From the NCBI GenBank assembly GCA_023415545.1, contig JAEZKJ010000105.1, forward strand, positions 1-47,439: a stretch of DNA of 47,439 nt, read 5' to 3'. This stretch comes from Bacteroidota bacterium. GTDB lineage: Bacteria > Bacteroidota > Bacteroidia > Bacteroidales > Bacteroidaceae. The position numbers were made by a program, and so were the translations under genes. Shown piece after piece: positions 7,807-16,417 of the stretch (positions are counted from its first letter, which is position 1; each line of letters begins with the position of its first letter). A model generated the notes under the pieces. That model did no database searches. It was given only the letters and a program-made list of their open reading frames with translations, and had not been told where the DNA came from.

Positions 7807-10770
7807 GTGAAAAGAACTATCTTAATGATAGTGGCATTTGTTGTATTTATATCAACCTATGCCACTATTATTCCAAATTTAATTGTCAAAAACAAAGAAA
7901 AGAGTGAGGCATGTGAGAAGTGGGTAGATGAGAAACTGTCGCAAATGAGCCTTAAAGAGAAAATAGGCCAACTTTTTATCTATACGGCATCACCTTATAA
8001 TACAAAAAGCAATAAAAAAATTATTTCTCAAGCAGTAAAGGATTATAAAGTTGGAGGTTTGCTTTTCTCAGGCGGACAACTTACAAATCAATCTTTACTT
8101 ACCAACTATGCTCAAGAAATAACAAAAACTCCTCTCTTTATCTCTTTCGATGGAGAGTGGGGATTAGCTATGCGTTTAAAAAATACTCCTACTTTCCCTA
8201 AGAATAGAGTATTAGGATCTATTACTGATGATAATCTTATATATGAGTATGGACGTGAGGTGGCACGTCAGTGTCGCCAAATAGGTGTACATATAAATTT
8301 TGCACCTGTTGCCGATGTAGATAATAACCCTCATAATCCGGTTATCAATACCCGTTCTTTTGGAAGCGATCCTAATAATGTAGCAAAAAAAGTTATTGCT
8401 TATTCTAAAGGGCTTGAGGATGGGGGAGTACTATCTGTATCTAAACATTTCCCAGGACATGGCGATACGAATGTTGATTCACACGAATCACTCCCAATTT
8501 TAAATTTTGATAGAGCTCGCCTCGATAGTATTGAGCTTGTTCCCTTTAAAAAAGCTGTAGAAGCAGGTGTAGGAGGAGTTATGGTTGGGCATCTTTTGTT
8601 ACCTTCATTATGCACTTCAGCAGCTTCACTTTCAAAATCGGTCATCGAAATATTAAAGAAAGATTTGGATTTTAAAGGACTGGTCTTTTCGGATGCTCTT
8701 ATAATGAAAGGGGTTTCAAACGAAACTAATATTTGCTCGAGAGCTTTAATAGCAGGTTGTGATATAATTTTAGTACCTAAAAATCTTAAGAAATCCCTTA
8801 ACGATGTACTTTCAGCAGTGCAAAGTGGTGCACTTACTGAGGAAGAGATCGATGAGAAATGTCGTAAGGTGCTTACATATAAGTTTTATCTTGGATTAAA
8901 TAAACCACAACATATCCAGATGTCAGGTTTGGAGAAGAGAATTAAAACAGCGCAAGCTGATTCTCTTATTACAAAACTTTATAAAGCCTCTGTTACCATA
9001 CTTGGAAATAATAATGGTGAACTACCAATGGATATAAATGGGGTAGGCAATGCTATGATAGATATCGGCCATGATGATAAAAACTTTTTATTTAATGAAC
9101 TGCAAAAAAATATGCAGATAAGCATATTCAAGGCAAATCTTGATTCACTCACTTCTTTATCAGAACAATTAAAATCCTATGCTAATTTGATTGTTGTAGT
9201 TAAATCTGTTTCTGAATTACAAAAATATGAAGAGTGGATTTCAACGTTTAGAAATGATAAAAAATTAATTTTTATCTATCTCTCACCAATAAAATCATTT
9301 GATTCACAAGCTTCATTATGGGGAGACTCTTCGACTGTAATACTTGCAAATAGTGAACGTGAAGAGATTCAGAAATATGTAGCTGATATTTTAATAGGTA
9401 AAGGTCGTGCTGAAGGACGCTTATCTGTATCGGCTGGAAATCTATATAAACCGGGTGATGGTGTGCAACTTAGTTATGGTGCTCATGCTTTGTATCGTCC
9501 TGAGAACTATGGTATGGATTCAAAATTTTTGGAGAAAATTGATTCCCTTGCACTATTTGGAATAGAACAAGGAGCATATCCCGGTTGTCAAATTGTTGTT
9601 TTAAAGGATGGCATGCCTATATACGACAAAGCTTTTGGAACTTATTCTTATAAGGATAGTACTAAAGTAAATATAAATAGTATTTACGATTTGGCTTCCT
9701 TGACTAAGAGCACAGCTACACTTCTTGCTGTTATGAAACTATATGATGAAGGGAAAATAGGATTAACTGATAAAATATCGAAATATGTTCCTCAATTAAA
9801 AGGTACAAATAAAGATCGAATAACTATTGAAGAGCTATTATTGCATCAGTCCGGTCTACTTTCATCACTTCCTTTTTATCAGCAATTTATCGATAAATCA
9901 TCTTATAAAAGTAGTTTCATAAAGAGTAAGCGAGATAAAAATCATTCAGTGCAAATAGGGAATAATGCTTTTGCACCATCCCAATTCAGATATAATAGTG
10001 AGTATATTTCCAATTGTTTAAGCGAAGAATATTCGTTACAAATATCCGATTCTCTTTTTGCTTCGACCAAAGTAAAAGATATTGTTTTACGTCAGATAGC
10101 AAGTTCACCATTGAAGGATAGAAAATATATCTACAGCTGTCTTAATTTTATTTTGTTAAAAGAGATGGTCGAGAATATAACAAATCAATCCCTTGATGAT
10201 TATTTGCAAAAAGAGTTCTATTCCCCAATGCGTTTAGATAGAATATTATATAATCCATTGAACAGGTTCAAAGTTGAAGATATTGTTCCAACTGTTGAGA
10301 ATGATTATTTAAAACGAGGGAAAGTGTTACAAGGTTATGTTCATGATGAGGCTGCAGCATTTGTTGGAGGAGTATCAGGAAATGCCGGGCTCTTTGCTAA
10401 TGCATATGATGTATCTAAAGTTTATCAGATGTTAATAAACGAAGGTGAATTCAATGGGAAAAGATATTTAAGTAAAGAGACATGTAATCTTTTTCTCAAT
10501 TATAAATCTAAAATAAGTAGAAGAGGTTTAGGCTTTGATAAACCTGATATGAACAATTCGGCAAAATCTCCGTGTGCTCCTGAAGTTAATAGCAGTGTAA
10601 TTGGCCATACAGGATTTACCGGAACTGCTGCTTGGGCCGATCCGAATAACAGGCTTGTTTTTGTGTTCTTGAGTAATAGAGTTTATCCTCAACCATTTAC
10701 ACAACAAAAATTTACTCAGTTGGATATACGTAGAAAGATTCAACAGCTTATATATCAATCAATAAAGTGA
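7807..10770 (+). CDS. GH3 beta-N-acetylhexosaminidase fused to beta-lactamase-fold serine hydrolase
   Basis: The product has 987 residues. The first half is a NagZ-like family 3 glycoside hydrolase: KHFPGHGDTNVDSH supplies the NagZ His/Asp loop and FSDALIMKG contains the likely nucleophile Asp. The second half (from about 570) is a class C beta-lactamase/esterase fold with SLTK as the SxxK motif and a late HTG motif (IGHTGFTGT). The usual YxN is YSC here (IYSCLNFIL). A signal peptide starts from the GTG at 7807 (MKRTILMIVAFVVFISTYA), so the protein is exported. The likely role is cleavage of muropeptide or other N-acetylhexosamine glycans, with an attached hydrolase of unknown substrate. The GTG is preferred over the ATG at 7825 because it keeps the positive N-terminus of the signal peptide. 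Confidence 0.88.
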   Translation: MKRTILMIVAFVVFISTYATIIPNLIVKNKEKSEACEKWVDEKLSQMSLKEKIGQLFIYTASPYNTKSNKKIISQAVKDYKVGGLLFSGGQLTNQSLLTNYAQEITKTPLFISFDGEWGLAMRLKNTPTFPKNRVLGSITDDNLIYEYGREVARQCRQIGVHINFAPVADVDNNPHNPVINTRSFGSDPNNVAKKVIAYSKGLEDGGVLSVSKHFPGHGDTNVDSHESLPILNFDRARLDSIELVPFKKAVEAGVGGVMVGHLLLPSLCTSAASLSKSVIEILKKDLDFKGLVFSDALIMKGVSNETNICSRALIAGCDIILVPKNLKKSLNDVLSAVQSGALTEEEIDEKCRKVLTYKFYLGLNKPQHIQMSGLEKRIKTAQADSLITKLYKASVTILGNNNGELPMDINGVGNAMIDIGHDDKNFLFNELQKNMQISIFKANLDSLTSLSEQLKSYANLIVVVKSVSELQKYEEWISTFRNDKKLIFIYLSPIKSFDSQASLWGDSSTVILANSEREEIQKYVADILIGKGRAEGRLSVSAGNLYKPGDGVQLSYGAHALYRPENYGMDSKFLEKIDSLALFGIEQGAYPGCQIVVLKDGMPIYDKAFGTYSYKDSTKVNINSIYDLASLTKSTATLLAVMKLYDEGKIGLTDKISKYVPQLKGTNKDRITIEELLLHQSGLLSSLPFYQQFIDKSSYKSSFIKSKRDKNHSVQIGNNAFAPSQFRYNSEYISNCLSEEYSLQISDSLFASTKVKDIVLRQIASSPLKDRKYIYSCLNFILLKEMVENITNQSLDDYLQKEFYSPMRLDRILYNPLNRFKVEDIVPTVENDYLKRGKVLQGYVHDEAAAFVGGVSGNAGLFANAYDVSKVYQMLINEGEFNGKRYLSKETCNLFLNYKSKISRRGLGFDKPDMNNSAKSPCAPEVNSSVIGHTGFTGTAAWADPNNRLVFVFLSNRVYPQPFTQQKFTQLDIRRKIQQLIYQSIK

Positions 10771-10817
10771 AGTTTAATTTAGATTCTTTAAAAATTAATC
10801 TATTTTAATCATAGAAT

Positions 10818-10849
10818 TTTCGTATAAAAGAAGAAATAGTGTAATTTTG
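10818..10849 (+). promoter_or_regulatory. Promoter for ferredoxin gene
   Basis: TAATTTTG (10842-10849) is a perfect -7 element and TTTC (10818-10821) lies 20 bases upstream as a 3 of 4 match to TTTG. The transcription start would be near 10856, about 30 bases before the ATG. Confidence 0.55.
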
Positions 10850-10887
10850 TTATATCAATTAGTACTAATATTTAATTTTTAAACAAA

Positions 10888-11058
10888 ATGGCTTACGTAA
10901 TAAATGACGATTGTATCGCTTGTGGTACATGTATTGACGAATGCCCAGTAGAGGCAATCTCTGAAGGTGATAAATATTCAATCAATCCAGATTTATGTAC
11001 AGAGTGCGGAACTTGCGCTGATGTATGTCCTTCTGAAGCTATTCACTTAGGAGAATAA
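10888..11058 (+). CDS. 2[4Fe-4S] ferredoxin
   Basis: This 56-residue protein is a minimal bacterial ferredoxin. It has two CxxCxxCxxxCP cluster motifs: CIACGTCIDECP (residues 9-20) and CTECGTCADVCP (37-48), each followed by a conserved acidic/Ala-Ile segment (VEAI, SEAI). It would carry electrons in the cytoplasm, for example for pyruvate:ferredoxin oxidoreductase or hydrogenase-type enzymes, in an anaerobe. The gene stands alone between its own promoter and a strong terminator. Confidence 0.96.
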   Translation: MAYVINDDCIACGTCIDECPVEAISEGDKYSINPDLCTECGTCADVCPSEAIHLGE

Positions 11059-11078
11059 TTAAAAAAGATATTTTATTA

Positions 11079-11120
11079 AAAAAATAGGTAATTCAAAAAA
11101 AATGAGTTACCTATTTTTTT
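11079..11120 (+). terminator. Terminator after ferredoxin
   Basis: An inverted repeat (AAAAAATAGGTAA with TTACCTATTTTTTT) lies about 20 bases after the ferredoxin stop and ends in seven T residues. Confidence 0.85.
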
Positions 11121-11166
11121 ATTCATTATAAATGACATCTTCTTTAGAAACTGTTTTAGATAAACA

Positions 11167-11197
11167 AAATAGGCTGTCTTTTTGAGACAGCCTATTT
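11167..11197 (-). terminator. Terminator after aminotransferase gene
   Basis: The stem AAATAGGCTGTCT / AGACAGCCTATTT with a short T-rich loop lies 22 bases beyond the stop of the minus-strand aminotransferase. On that strand it runs into TTTGTTTA. Confidence 0.8.
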
Positions 11198-11218
11198 ATA
11201 TATTAAAACTTTAAAATC

Positions 11219-12412
11219 TTATTTTAATTCAGCCAACGCAGCTTTAATACGATTCATCGACTCAACGATATTCTCATCCGAAGTAGCATAGCTCATACGG
11301 ATACATTCAGGAGCTCCGAAAGAAGAACCTCCAACACAAGCTACATGTGCTTTCTCAAGTAGATATAGAGCCAGGTCATCCGAATCCTTGATGACTCTTT
11401 CACCACAACTCTTACCATAGAAATAGTCACATTTAGGGAATAGGTAGAATGCACCTTCAGGTTTGTTAACCTCAAATCCAGGGATTTCTTTAGCCAACTC
11501 AACAATAAGGTCGCGACGACGTTCGAAAGCTTTTCTCATCTCCTCAACCGGTTCTTGAGTTCCTGTGTATGCAGCTTCAGCAGCTTTTTGAGAAACAGAG
11601 CAAGGACCTGATGTGTATTGACCTTGAAGTTTATTGAAAGCCTTAATAATCCATTCAGGACCGGCAGCAAAACCAATTCTCCATCCGGTCATGGCATATG
11701 CTTTAGAAACACCATTTATAATAATAACTTGGTCGCGTACATTGTCAAACTGAGCTATACTTTCATGTTTACCTATATAATTTATATGCTCGTATATCTC
11801 ATCAGCAATTACATAAACATTAGGATATTTTGCTAATACGTCAGCCAGTCCTTTAAGTTCCTCTTTGCTATAAACGGAACCTGTAGGATTTGATGGTGAG
11901 CAAAGAATTAGCAATTTAGTTTTATCTGTAATAGCCTCTTCAAGTTGTTTAGGGGTAATCTTAAAATCTTGTTCTATACCTGCAGTAATGATAACCGGTG
12001 TACCATCAGCAAGTTTAACCATATCAGGGTAGCTAACCCAGTATGGAGCAGGAACAATAACTTCATCCCCTTCATTAACTAATGTCATAATGACATTACA
12101 AACCGCCTGTTTTGCTCCATTTGAGCATGAAATCTGATTTGCTGTATAAGCGAGGTTATTCTCTTTTCTAAGTTTCTCGCTAATAGCATTTCTAAGAGCA
12201 AGATATCCTGGAACAGGAGAATATCTAGAGAAGTTATCATCTATTGCTTTTTTAGCAGCCTCTTTAATGTGGTCAGGAGTGTTGAAATCAGGTTCACCTA
12301 CACTAAGATTGATAACATCTACTCCTTGAGCCTTAAGTTCATTGCTTTTTTGCGACATAGCTAAAGTAGCCGAAGGTGCCAAGCGATTGATGCGGTCCGA
12401 TAATTTGTTCAT
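11219..12412 (-). CDS. aspC: Aspartate aminotransferase-type PLP enzyme (class I, subgroup Ib)
   Basis: This 397-residue cytoplasmic transaminase moves the amino group between aspartate (or a related amino acid) and 2-oxoglutarate. Visible motifs are LSVGEPDFNTP (36-46), YSPVPGY, CSPSNPTGSVY (171-181), ADEIYEH (203-209) and the PLP-binding Lys at about 237 in NGVSKAYAMTGWRIGF. The sequence looks like the subgroup Ib aminotransferases common in Bacteroidota. Exact specificity (aspartate, or aspartate plus aromatic or prephenate) cannot be read from motifs. It is transcribed alone. Confidence 0.9.
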   Translation of the reverse strand: MNKLSDRINRLAPSATLAMSQKSNELKAQGVDVINLSVGEPDFNTPDHIKEAAKKAIDDNFSRYSPVPGYLALRNAISEKLRKENNLAYTANQISCSNGAKQAVCNVIMTLVNEGDEVIVPAPYWVSYPDMVKLADGTPVIITAGIEQDFKITPKQLEEAITDKTKLLILCSPSNPTGSVYSKEELKGLADVLAKYPNVYVIADEIYEHINYIGKHESIAQFDNVRDQVIIINGVSKAYAMTGWRIGFAAGPEWIIKAFNKLQGQYTSGPCSVSQKAAEAAYTGTQEPVEEMRKAFERRRDLIVELAKEIPGFEVNKPEGAFYLFPKCDYFYGKSCGERVIKDSDDLALYLLEKAHVACVGGSSFGAPECIRMSYATSDENIVESMNRIKAALAELK

Positions 12413-12443
12413 TGCAAATCGATTTATAAATTAATTATTGCTG

Positions 12444-12451
12444 CAAATTTA
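12444..12451 (-). promoter_or_regulatory. Probable -7 element for the aminotransferase gene
   Basis: TAAATTTG on the minus strand is a perfect TAnnTTTG match located 32 bases upstream of the ATG. A TTTC at 12471-12474 lies 19 bases upstream as a partial -33 element. Confidence 0.45.
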
Positions 12452-12519
12452 AAGAAAAAGTTTCTATTATGAAAGCAAATCTCTGTTATTGGTAATAAAA
12501 TAATATCAAAATCACAAAA

Positions 12520-13734
12520 TTATTTGTTAAAATGAAGAGTATGTCCCATTCTATCCTTTTTAGTCTTCAAATAACGCTCATTATAACGATTTGGCATAAT
12601 CTCCATAGGCACATTTTCGGTAATTTCTAACCCGTATGCTTCAAGACCGATTCTTTTAACAGGATTATTTGTAATAAGCTTCATTTTATGAATTCCTAGT
12701 TCTCTAAGAATTTGAGCACCTACGCCATAATCTCTTTCGTCGGGATCGAAGCCAAGATGCACATTAGCATCAACAGTATCATAACCTTCTTCTTGAAGTT
12801 TGTATGCTTTAATTTTATTCATTAAACCAATACCTCTTCCTTCTTGGTTCATATATATGATTACACCTTTACCTGTTTTATCAATAAGTTGCATTGCTTT
12901 GTGAAGTTGTTCACCACAATCACATCTTTTTGAACCAAAGATGTCGCCAGTTACACACGATGAATGTACTCGGACAAGGATAGGTTCATCAATGTCCCAT
13001 TTACCTTTTATTAAAGCCACATGCTCTAATCCGTTTGATATTTGTTTAAAAGGAATAAGTCGGAAATGCCCGTAGTCAGTAGGCATATCAACCTCAACTC
13101 CTTTTTCAATCATGGATTCTTGTTTTAAACGATAAGCTATAAGATCGCGAATAGATATAATTTTAAGATTAAACTCTTTAGCTTTATCCATCAATTCAGG
13201 AAGTCTAGCCATTGTACCATCCTCATTCATTATCTCAATAAGGGCAGCAGCAGGTTGTAGACCGGCAAGACGAGCCATATCAACAGCAGCTTCAGTATGT
13301 CCGGCACGTTTTAATACTCCTTTATCCTGAGCATAAAGAGGATTTATATGTCCGGGACGTCCAAAAGTATCGGCAGTAGAGTTTGGATCGGCTAGTGCTT
13401 GAATGGTAGCAGCTCTGTCATATGCAGAAACACCGGTGGTACACCCTTCGAGTTTATCAATAGTAACAGTAAAAGGAGTGCCAAGAATAGATGTATTGTC
13501 CGACACCTGTTTGTCAAGACCAAGTTCTGTACATCTTTGCATTGTTATTGGTGCGCATAACACTCCACGTCCCTCTTTTAACATAAAGTTCACCTTTTCA
13601 GGTGTAATCTTTTCTGCAGCTATAACGAAATCACCTTCGTTTTCACGATCTTCATCATCAACAACAATAATAAACTTTCCATCGCGAAAATCTTCAATTG
13701 CCTCTTCTATTGTATTTAATTTGATTTCTGACAT
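12520..13734 (-). CDS. ribBA: Bifunctional DHBP synthase / GTP cyclohydrolase II
   Basis: This 404-residue fusion supplies both entry points of riboflavin synthesis. The N-terminal half makes 3,4-dihydroxy-2-butanone 4-phosphate from ribulose 5-phosphate; DDEDRENEGDF is its acidic active-site loop and GHTEAAVDMARLAG is also conserved. The C-terminal half (from about 205) is GTP cyclohydrolase II with the zinc Cys set in VHSSCVTGDIFGSKRCDCGE and the catalytic GRGIGLMNKIKAY and DERDYGVGAQIL segments. The gene begins 3 bases after the stop of the LptF/LptG gene, so the two are co-transcribed and probably translationally coupled. I see no FMN riboswitch. Confidence 0.96.
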   Translation of the reverse strand: MSEIKLNTIEEAIEDFRDGKFIIVVDDEDRENEGDFVIAAEKITPEKVNFMLKEGRGVLCAPITMQRCTELGLDKQVSDNTSILGTPFTVTIDKLEGCTTGVSAYDRAATIQALADPNSTADTFGRPGHINPLYAQDKGVLKRAGHTEAAVDMARLAGLQPAAALIEIMNEDGTMARLPELMDKAKEFNLKIISIRDLIAYRLKQESMIEKGVEVDMPTDYGHFRLIPFKQISNGLEHVALIKGKWDIDEPILVRVHSSCVTGDIFGSKRCDCGEQLHKAMQLIDKTGKGVIIYMNQEGRGIGLMNKIKAYKLQEEGYDTVDANVHLGFDPDERDYGVGAQILRELGIHKMKLITNNPVKRIGLEAYGLEITENVPMEIMPNRYNERYLKTKKDRMGHTLHFNK

Positions 13735-13737
13735 AAC

Positions 13738-15636
13738 TTAGCTATTATATATTAATTTTATTCTTTCCTCTATCTGTTTACTGCTATTTATTATAGTAAA
13801 CATGTCTTTATCCAGACGTCGGCTGAATCGCCAAATTCTGAAATAGAAAACTATTCCAACCGGAACAACCAATCCCATAAGTAAATTCAGCCATAAATTA
13901 TCGGAAGGACTTTTATGAGCTTTTGTTGAAAGAATAGGGAATGATTGCATATAGTTTAACAAAATATTATCATCACTGTTTGATAATTCTTCAATGATCT
14001 TCTCCATCTTACTGCTTATATTAGCAACCTCATTATCGTGTGAGTTATTGGTAAAAATCTTAAAGTAATTTGGAGCTTTACTCAAACGATGTCTATTTTG
14101 ATAATCTTTACATTCGTTGCATATCTCATTCAACTCAATAGTAATTCTATTGTAATCAGGATCGTCAATGATAACCTCTTTCTTGAAAATATGTCGTGAA
14201 GGTCGTAAACCTAATAACATTCTAAAGAAGTTAATATAAGCTTCTGCATTGAAAACCACCGAGTCTTTATTGGATTTATAAGTAAAGAAAGCTCCCAATG
14301 GTGCTAATACAATAGTACTCATCCATACACCAAGAATAATATTCATTTCACCACTCTTCGCTATACGTGTTGCACCCGAGTCGATAATATAATAAAGTAT
14401 GAAAATGATAACAGAAATAACCACAGGCATACCAAGTCCACCTTTTCGTATAATAGCTCCTAGTGGCGCTCCAATGAAGAAAAATATAAGACAACTTAAA
14501 GAAATAGTTATTTTTTTATGCCAATCAATCTCATGTTTTCTTATTGTACTATACATATCGCTAATCATGAAACTTTTCATCTCCCAATCACTTAAAAGAG
14601 ATGACATTCTTCTAGAAGCGGTGTTAAGAATTCTTGCTTTATCACTAGTTGTTTGAGCATTAAAAAGACTATCAACATTAATATAAGTCAGTTTGCTTTG
14701 AGCAATTTTTACAGAGTCTTCTTTTGAAAGAACAGGTTTTCTATAAGTAGTATTACTAAATTCTTTATACATAACTCTACCAATACTATCAGTTCTTAAG
14801 GTTAAAGAGTCGATTGTTTGGCTAATTTGTTCCATGTTCTTACTATCGGATCGTTCATTAAGAAAACTTCCGTCAATCATATTGAAACCTCCGTTGAACT
14901 CTATTATAGCATGTTTCTGTTTGAAAGATTCACGACGATAAGGAACATTTTCAGAAGCGAGAGTTTGTGAACGTAAATTTTCGAACTGCTCTCCATTATA
15001 CAAATGAAGGTATAGATGCTGCTTATCGGCAGTCATCTCAAGTTTACCCTCCTCAGCCCAAATAATTCTTGCATTATTAAAACCTTCGGAAAAGTTGTAT
15101 ATAAGAACATCCTTTAAGATTCCTGTTTCTTTATCTTTTTTCTTTACAAAAATGTTGTAACCCTCTATCTCATCATAAAATACACCTTCTGGAATATCAA
15201 CTTCAGGAGATGTCTGTTTCATAGAAACTAAAAGAGTCCATAACTGTTTTTGAGCTTTTGGTGAGATAACATTCTGAAAATAGAATGATACAGCCGAAAG
15301 CATTGTACAGAAAACTATAAGAGGAGCAATTATTCGAATAAGTGAAATACCTGCGGCCTTCATGGCAAGGAGTTCATATCTTTCACCAAAGTTACCAAAA
15401 GTCATTAAGGCAGCTAGCAAAATAGCTAAAGGTAACGACACAGGAATAAGAGTTAGGGCAGAGTAGAAGAAAAACTGCCCTAATATATCAATACCTAATC
15501 CTTTTCCTACTAATTCGTCTACGTACCTCCATAGAAATTGCATCATAAAGATGAAGAGGCAAATAAAGAATGTGCCAATAAAGAGTTGAAGAAAACTCTT
15601 TATAATGAATATATCTAATTTTTTTATGCGTAGCAT
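13738..15636 (-). CDS. LptF/LptG family lipopolysaccharide export permease
   Basis: This 632-residue inner-membrane protein belongs to the YjgP/YjgQ family, the membrane part of the LptB2FG transporter that extracts LPS. Three hydrophobic spans lie in the first 120 residues (for example LQLFIGTFFICLFIFMMQF), with GERYELLAMKAAG as the family's coupling-helix-like segment. A periplasmic beta-jellyroll region follows, then three more spans from about residue 380 (SLSCLIFFFIGAPLGAIIRKGGLG). It is far longer than E. coli LptF or LptG (about 360). The extra C-terminal part, about 190 residues, has one more membrane span (LLMGLVVPVGIVFYF). It cannot be assigned to F or G from sequence alone. It is first in an operon with ribBA. 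Confidence 0.87.
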   Translation of the reverse strand: MLRIKKLDIFIIKSFLQLFIGTFFICLFIFMMQFLWRYVDELVGKGLGIDILGQFFFYSALTLIPVSLPLAILLAALMTFGNFGERYELLAMKAAGISLIRIIAPLIVFCTMLSAVSFYFQNVISPKAQKQLWTLLVSMKQTSPEVDIPEGVFYDEIEGYNIFVKKKDKETGILKDVLIYNFSEGFNNARIIWAEEGKLEMTADKQHLYLHLYNGEQFENLRSQTLASENVPYRRESFKQKHAIIEFNGGFNMIDGSFLNERSDSKNMEQISQTIDSLTLRTDSIGRVMYKEFSNTTYRKPVLSKEDSVKIAQSKLTYINVDSLFNAQTTSDKARILNTASRRMSSLLSDWEMKSFMISDMYSTIRKHEIDWHKKITISLSCLIFFFIGAPLGAIIRKGGLGMPVVISVIIFILYYIIDSGATRIAKSGEMNIILGVWMSTIVLAPLGAFFTYKSNKDSVVFNAEAYINFFRMLLGLRPSRHIFKKEVIIDDPDYNRITIELNEICNECKDYQNRHRLSKAPNYFKIFTNNSHDNEVANISSKMEKIIEELSNSDDNILLNYMQSFPILSTKAHKSPSDNLWLNLLMGLVVPVGIVFYFRIWRFSRRLDKDMFTIINSSKQIEERIKLIYNS

Positions 15637-15665
15637 TATCTGGTTTTATGCGGCTTAACGATATG

Positions 15666-15696
15666 CAAAAGTAGCATAAAAAAAGGATAGCATAAA
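15666..15696 (-). promoter_or_regulatory. Promoter for LptF/G-ribBA operon
   Basis: On the minus strand TACTTTTG (15666-15673) is a perfect -7 element; TTTA (15693-15696) lies 19 bases upstream as a 3 of 4 -33 match. It stands 30 bases before the permease ATG. Confidence 0.5.
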
Positions 15697-15719
15697 TATG
15701 TTTTTACGATTTTTATTAA

Positions 15720-16106
15720 TTACAGTCCGCTAACTCTTTTTAAATTATCAATTTGCGAAGACCACAAATCCTGTTGATCCTCAATTTCATCTTTATAAGC
15801 AAAGTCAACTACTTCTAGAGTATACTCTTTAGTCAGTTCGTTGTATATAAGTTTAAGTTCAAAATAAGCTTTAGGATCATCTTCATCTTCCCATTTCATC
15901 TTTATAAAATTATTGACTCGATAATTTAATATTGTTGCTTTTTTTATTTCTGATTTTCCCCATTGAAAAATAAAAGTTTTGTCTTTTAAAGTTACTTTGT
16001 CTGCAAACCAGGTCTCAAGGCCTGATGCTGTGCTGATAATGTTCCAAACAATATTTCCCGAGCCGCTTTTCAGCATAAACTCCATTTGAATTTTTTCTTT
16101 TCCCAT
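15720..16106 (-). CDS. START-like (SRPBCC) domain protein
   Basis: This 128-residue cytoplasmic protein has the length and pattern of a helix-grip START/SRPBCC fold. It has an N-terminal strand, the segment SGLETWFADKV typical of AHSA1-like proteins, alternating strands (FIFQWGKSE, FIKMKWEDED, YFELKLIYNE, YTLEVVDFAY) and a long C-terminal helix (WSSQIDNLKRV). Small single-domain members are common in Bacteroidota and have no established function. It lies 83 bases upstream of the LptF/LptG gene on the same strand. A promoter between them suggests they can be transcribed separately. Confidence 0.75.
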   Translation of the reverse strand: MGKEKIQMEFMLKSGSGNIVWNIISTASGLETWFADKVTLKDKTFIFQWGKSEIKKATILNYRVNNFIKMKWEDEDDPKAYFELKLIYNELTKEYTLEVVDFAYKDEIEDQQDLWSSQIDNLKRVSGL

Positions 16107-16249
16107 AAATAAAATTTAAGATACTGTGACAAAATAAGACAAATAATTGATATATCCATAAAATATTTATTTTTTTATTTATAATTGTTATGTCAATATG
16201 CTTTTACAGGCCTTCAGTGGCATTTTTTTAGTAAAAAGTATTCTATAAG

Positions 16250-16281
16250 TTTGCTAATTAAAAAATTTGATTATATCTTTG
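16250..16281 (+). promoter_or_regulatory. Promoter for tRNA-Met
   Basis: TTTG (16250-16253), 20 bases, then TATCTTTG (16274-16281): both elements match the Bacteroidota consensus exactly and the spacing is ideal. The tRNA begins 22 bases downstream of the -7 element. This is the cleanest promoter in the window. Confidence 0.8.
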
Positions 16282-16302
16282 CACCCGCAATCAAGAAATG
16301 AA

Positions 16303-16376
16303 GGCGGGATAGCTCAGCTGGTTAGAGCGCATGATTCATAATCATGAGGTCCCCGGTTCAATCCCGGGTCCCGCTA
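16303..16376 (+). tRNA. tRNA-Met (anticodon CAT)
   Basis: This 74-base cloverleaf has acceptor GGCGGGA / TCCCGCT, D arm AGCTCAGCTGGTTAGAGC, anticodon stem ATGAT / ATCAT around loop TCATAAT-type with CAT, and T arm CCCGG / CCGGG with TTCAATC. Pair 1-72 is G-U, not the C-A mismatch of initiators, so this is probably the elongator; a CAT-anticodon tRNA-Ile is the other possibility. No CCA is encoded. Confidence 0.93.
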
Positions 16377-16382
16377 CAAAGC

Positions 16383-16417
16383 AAAGAGGATGTATGATCA
16401 ATACATCCTCTTTTTTT
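16383..16417. terminator. Bidirectional terminator between tRNA-Met and AraC gene
   Basis: The stem AAAGAGGATGTAT / ATACATCCTCTTT with loop GATCA ends in seven T residues on the plus strand. It should end the tRNA transcript and, on the minus strand, also lies at the end of the AraC-type gene. Confidence 0.8.
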
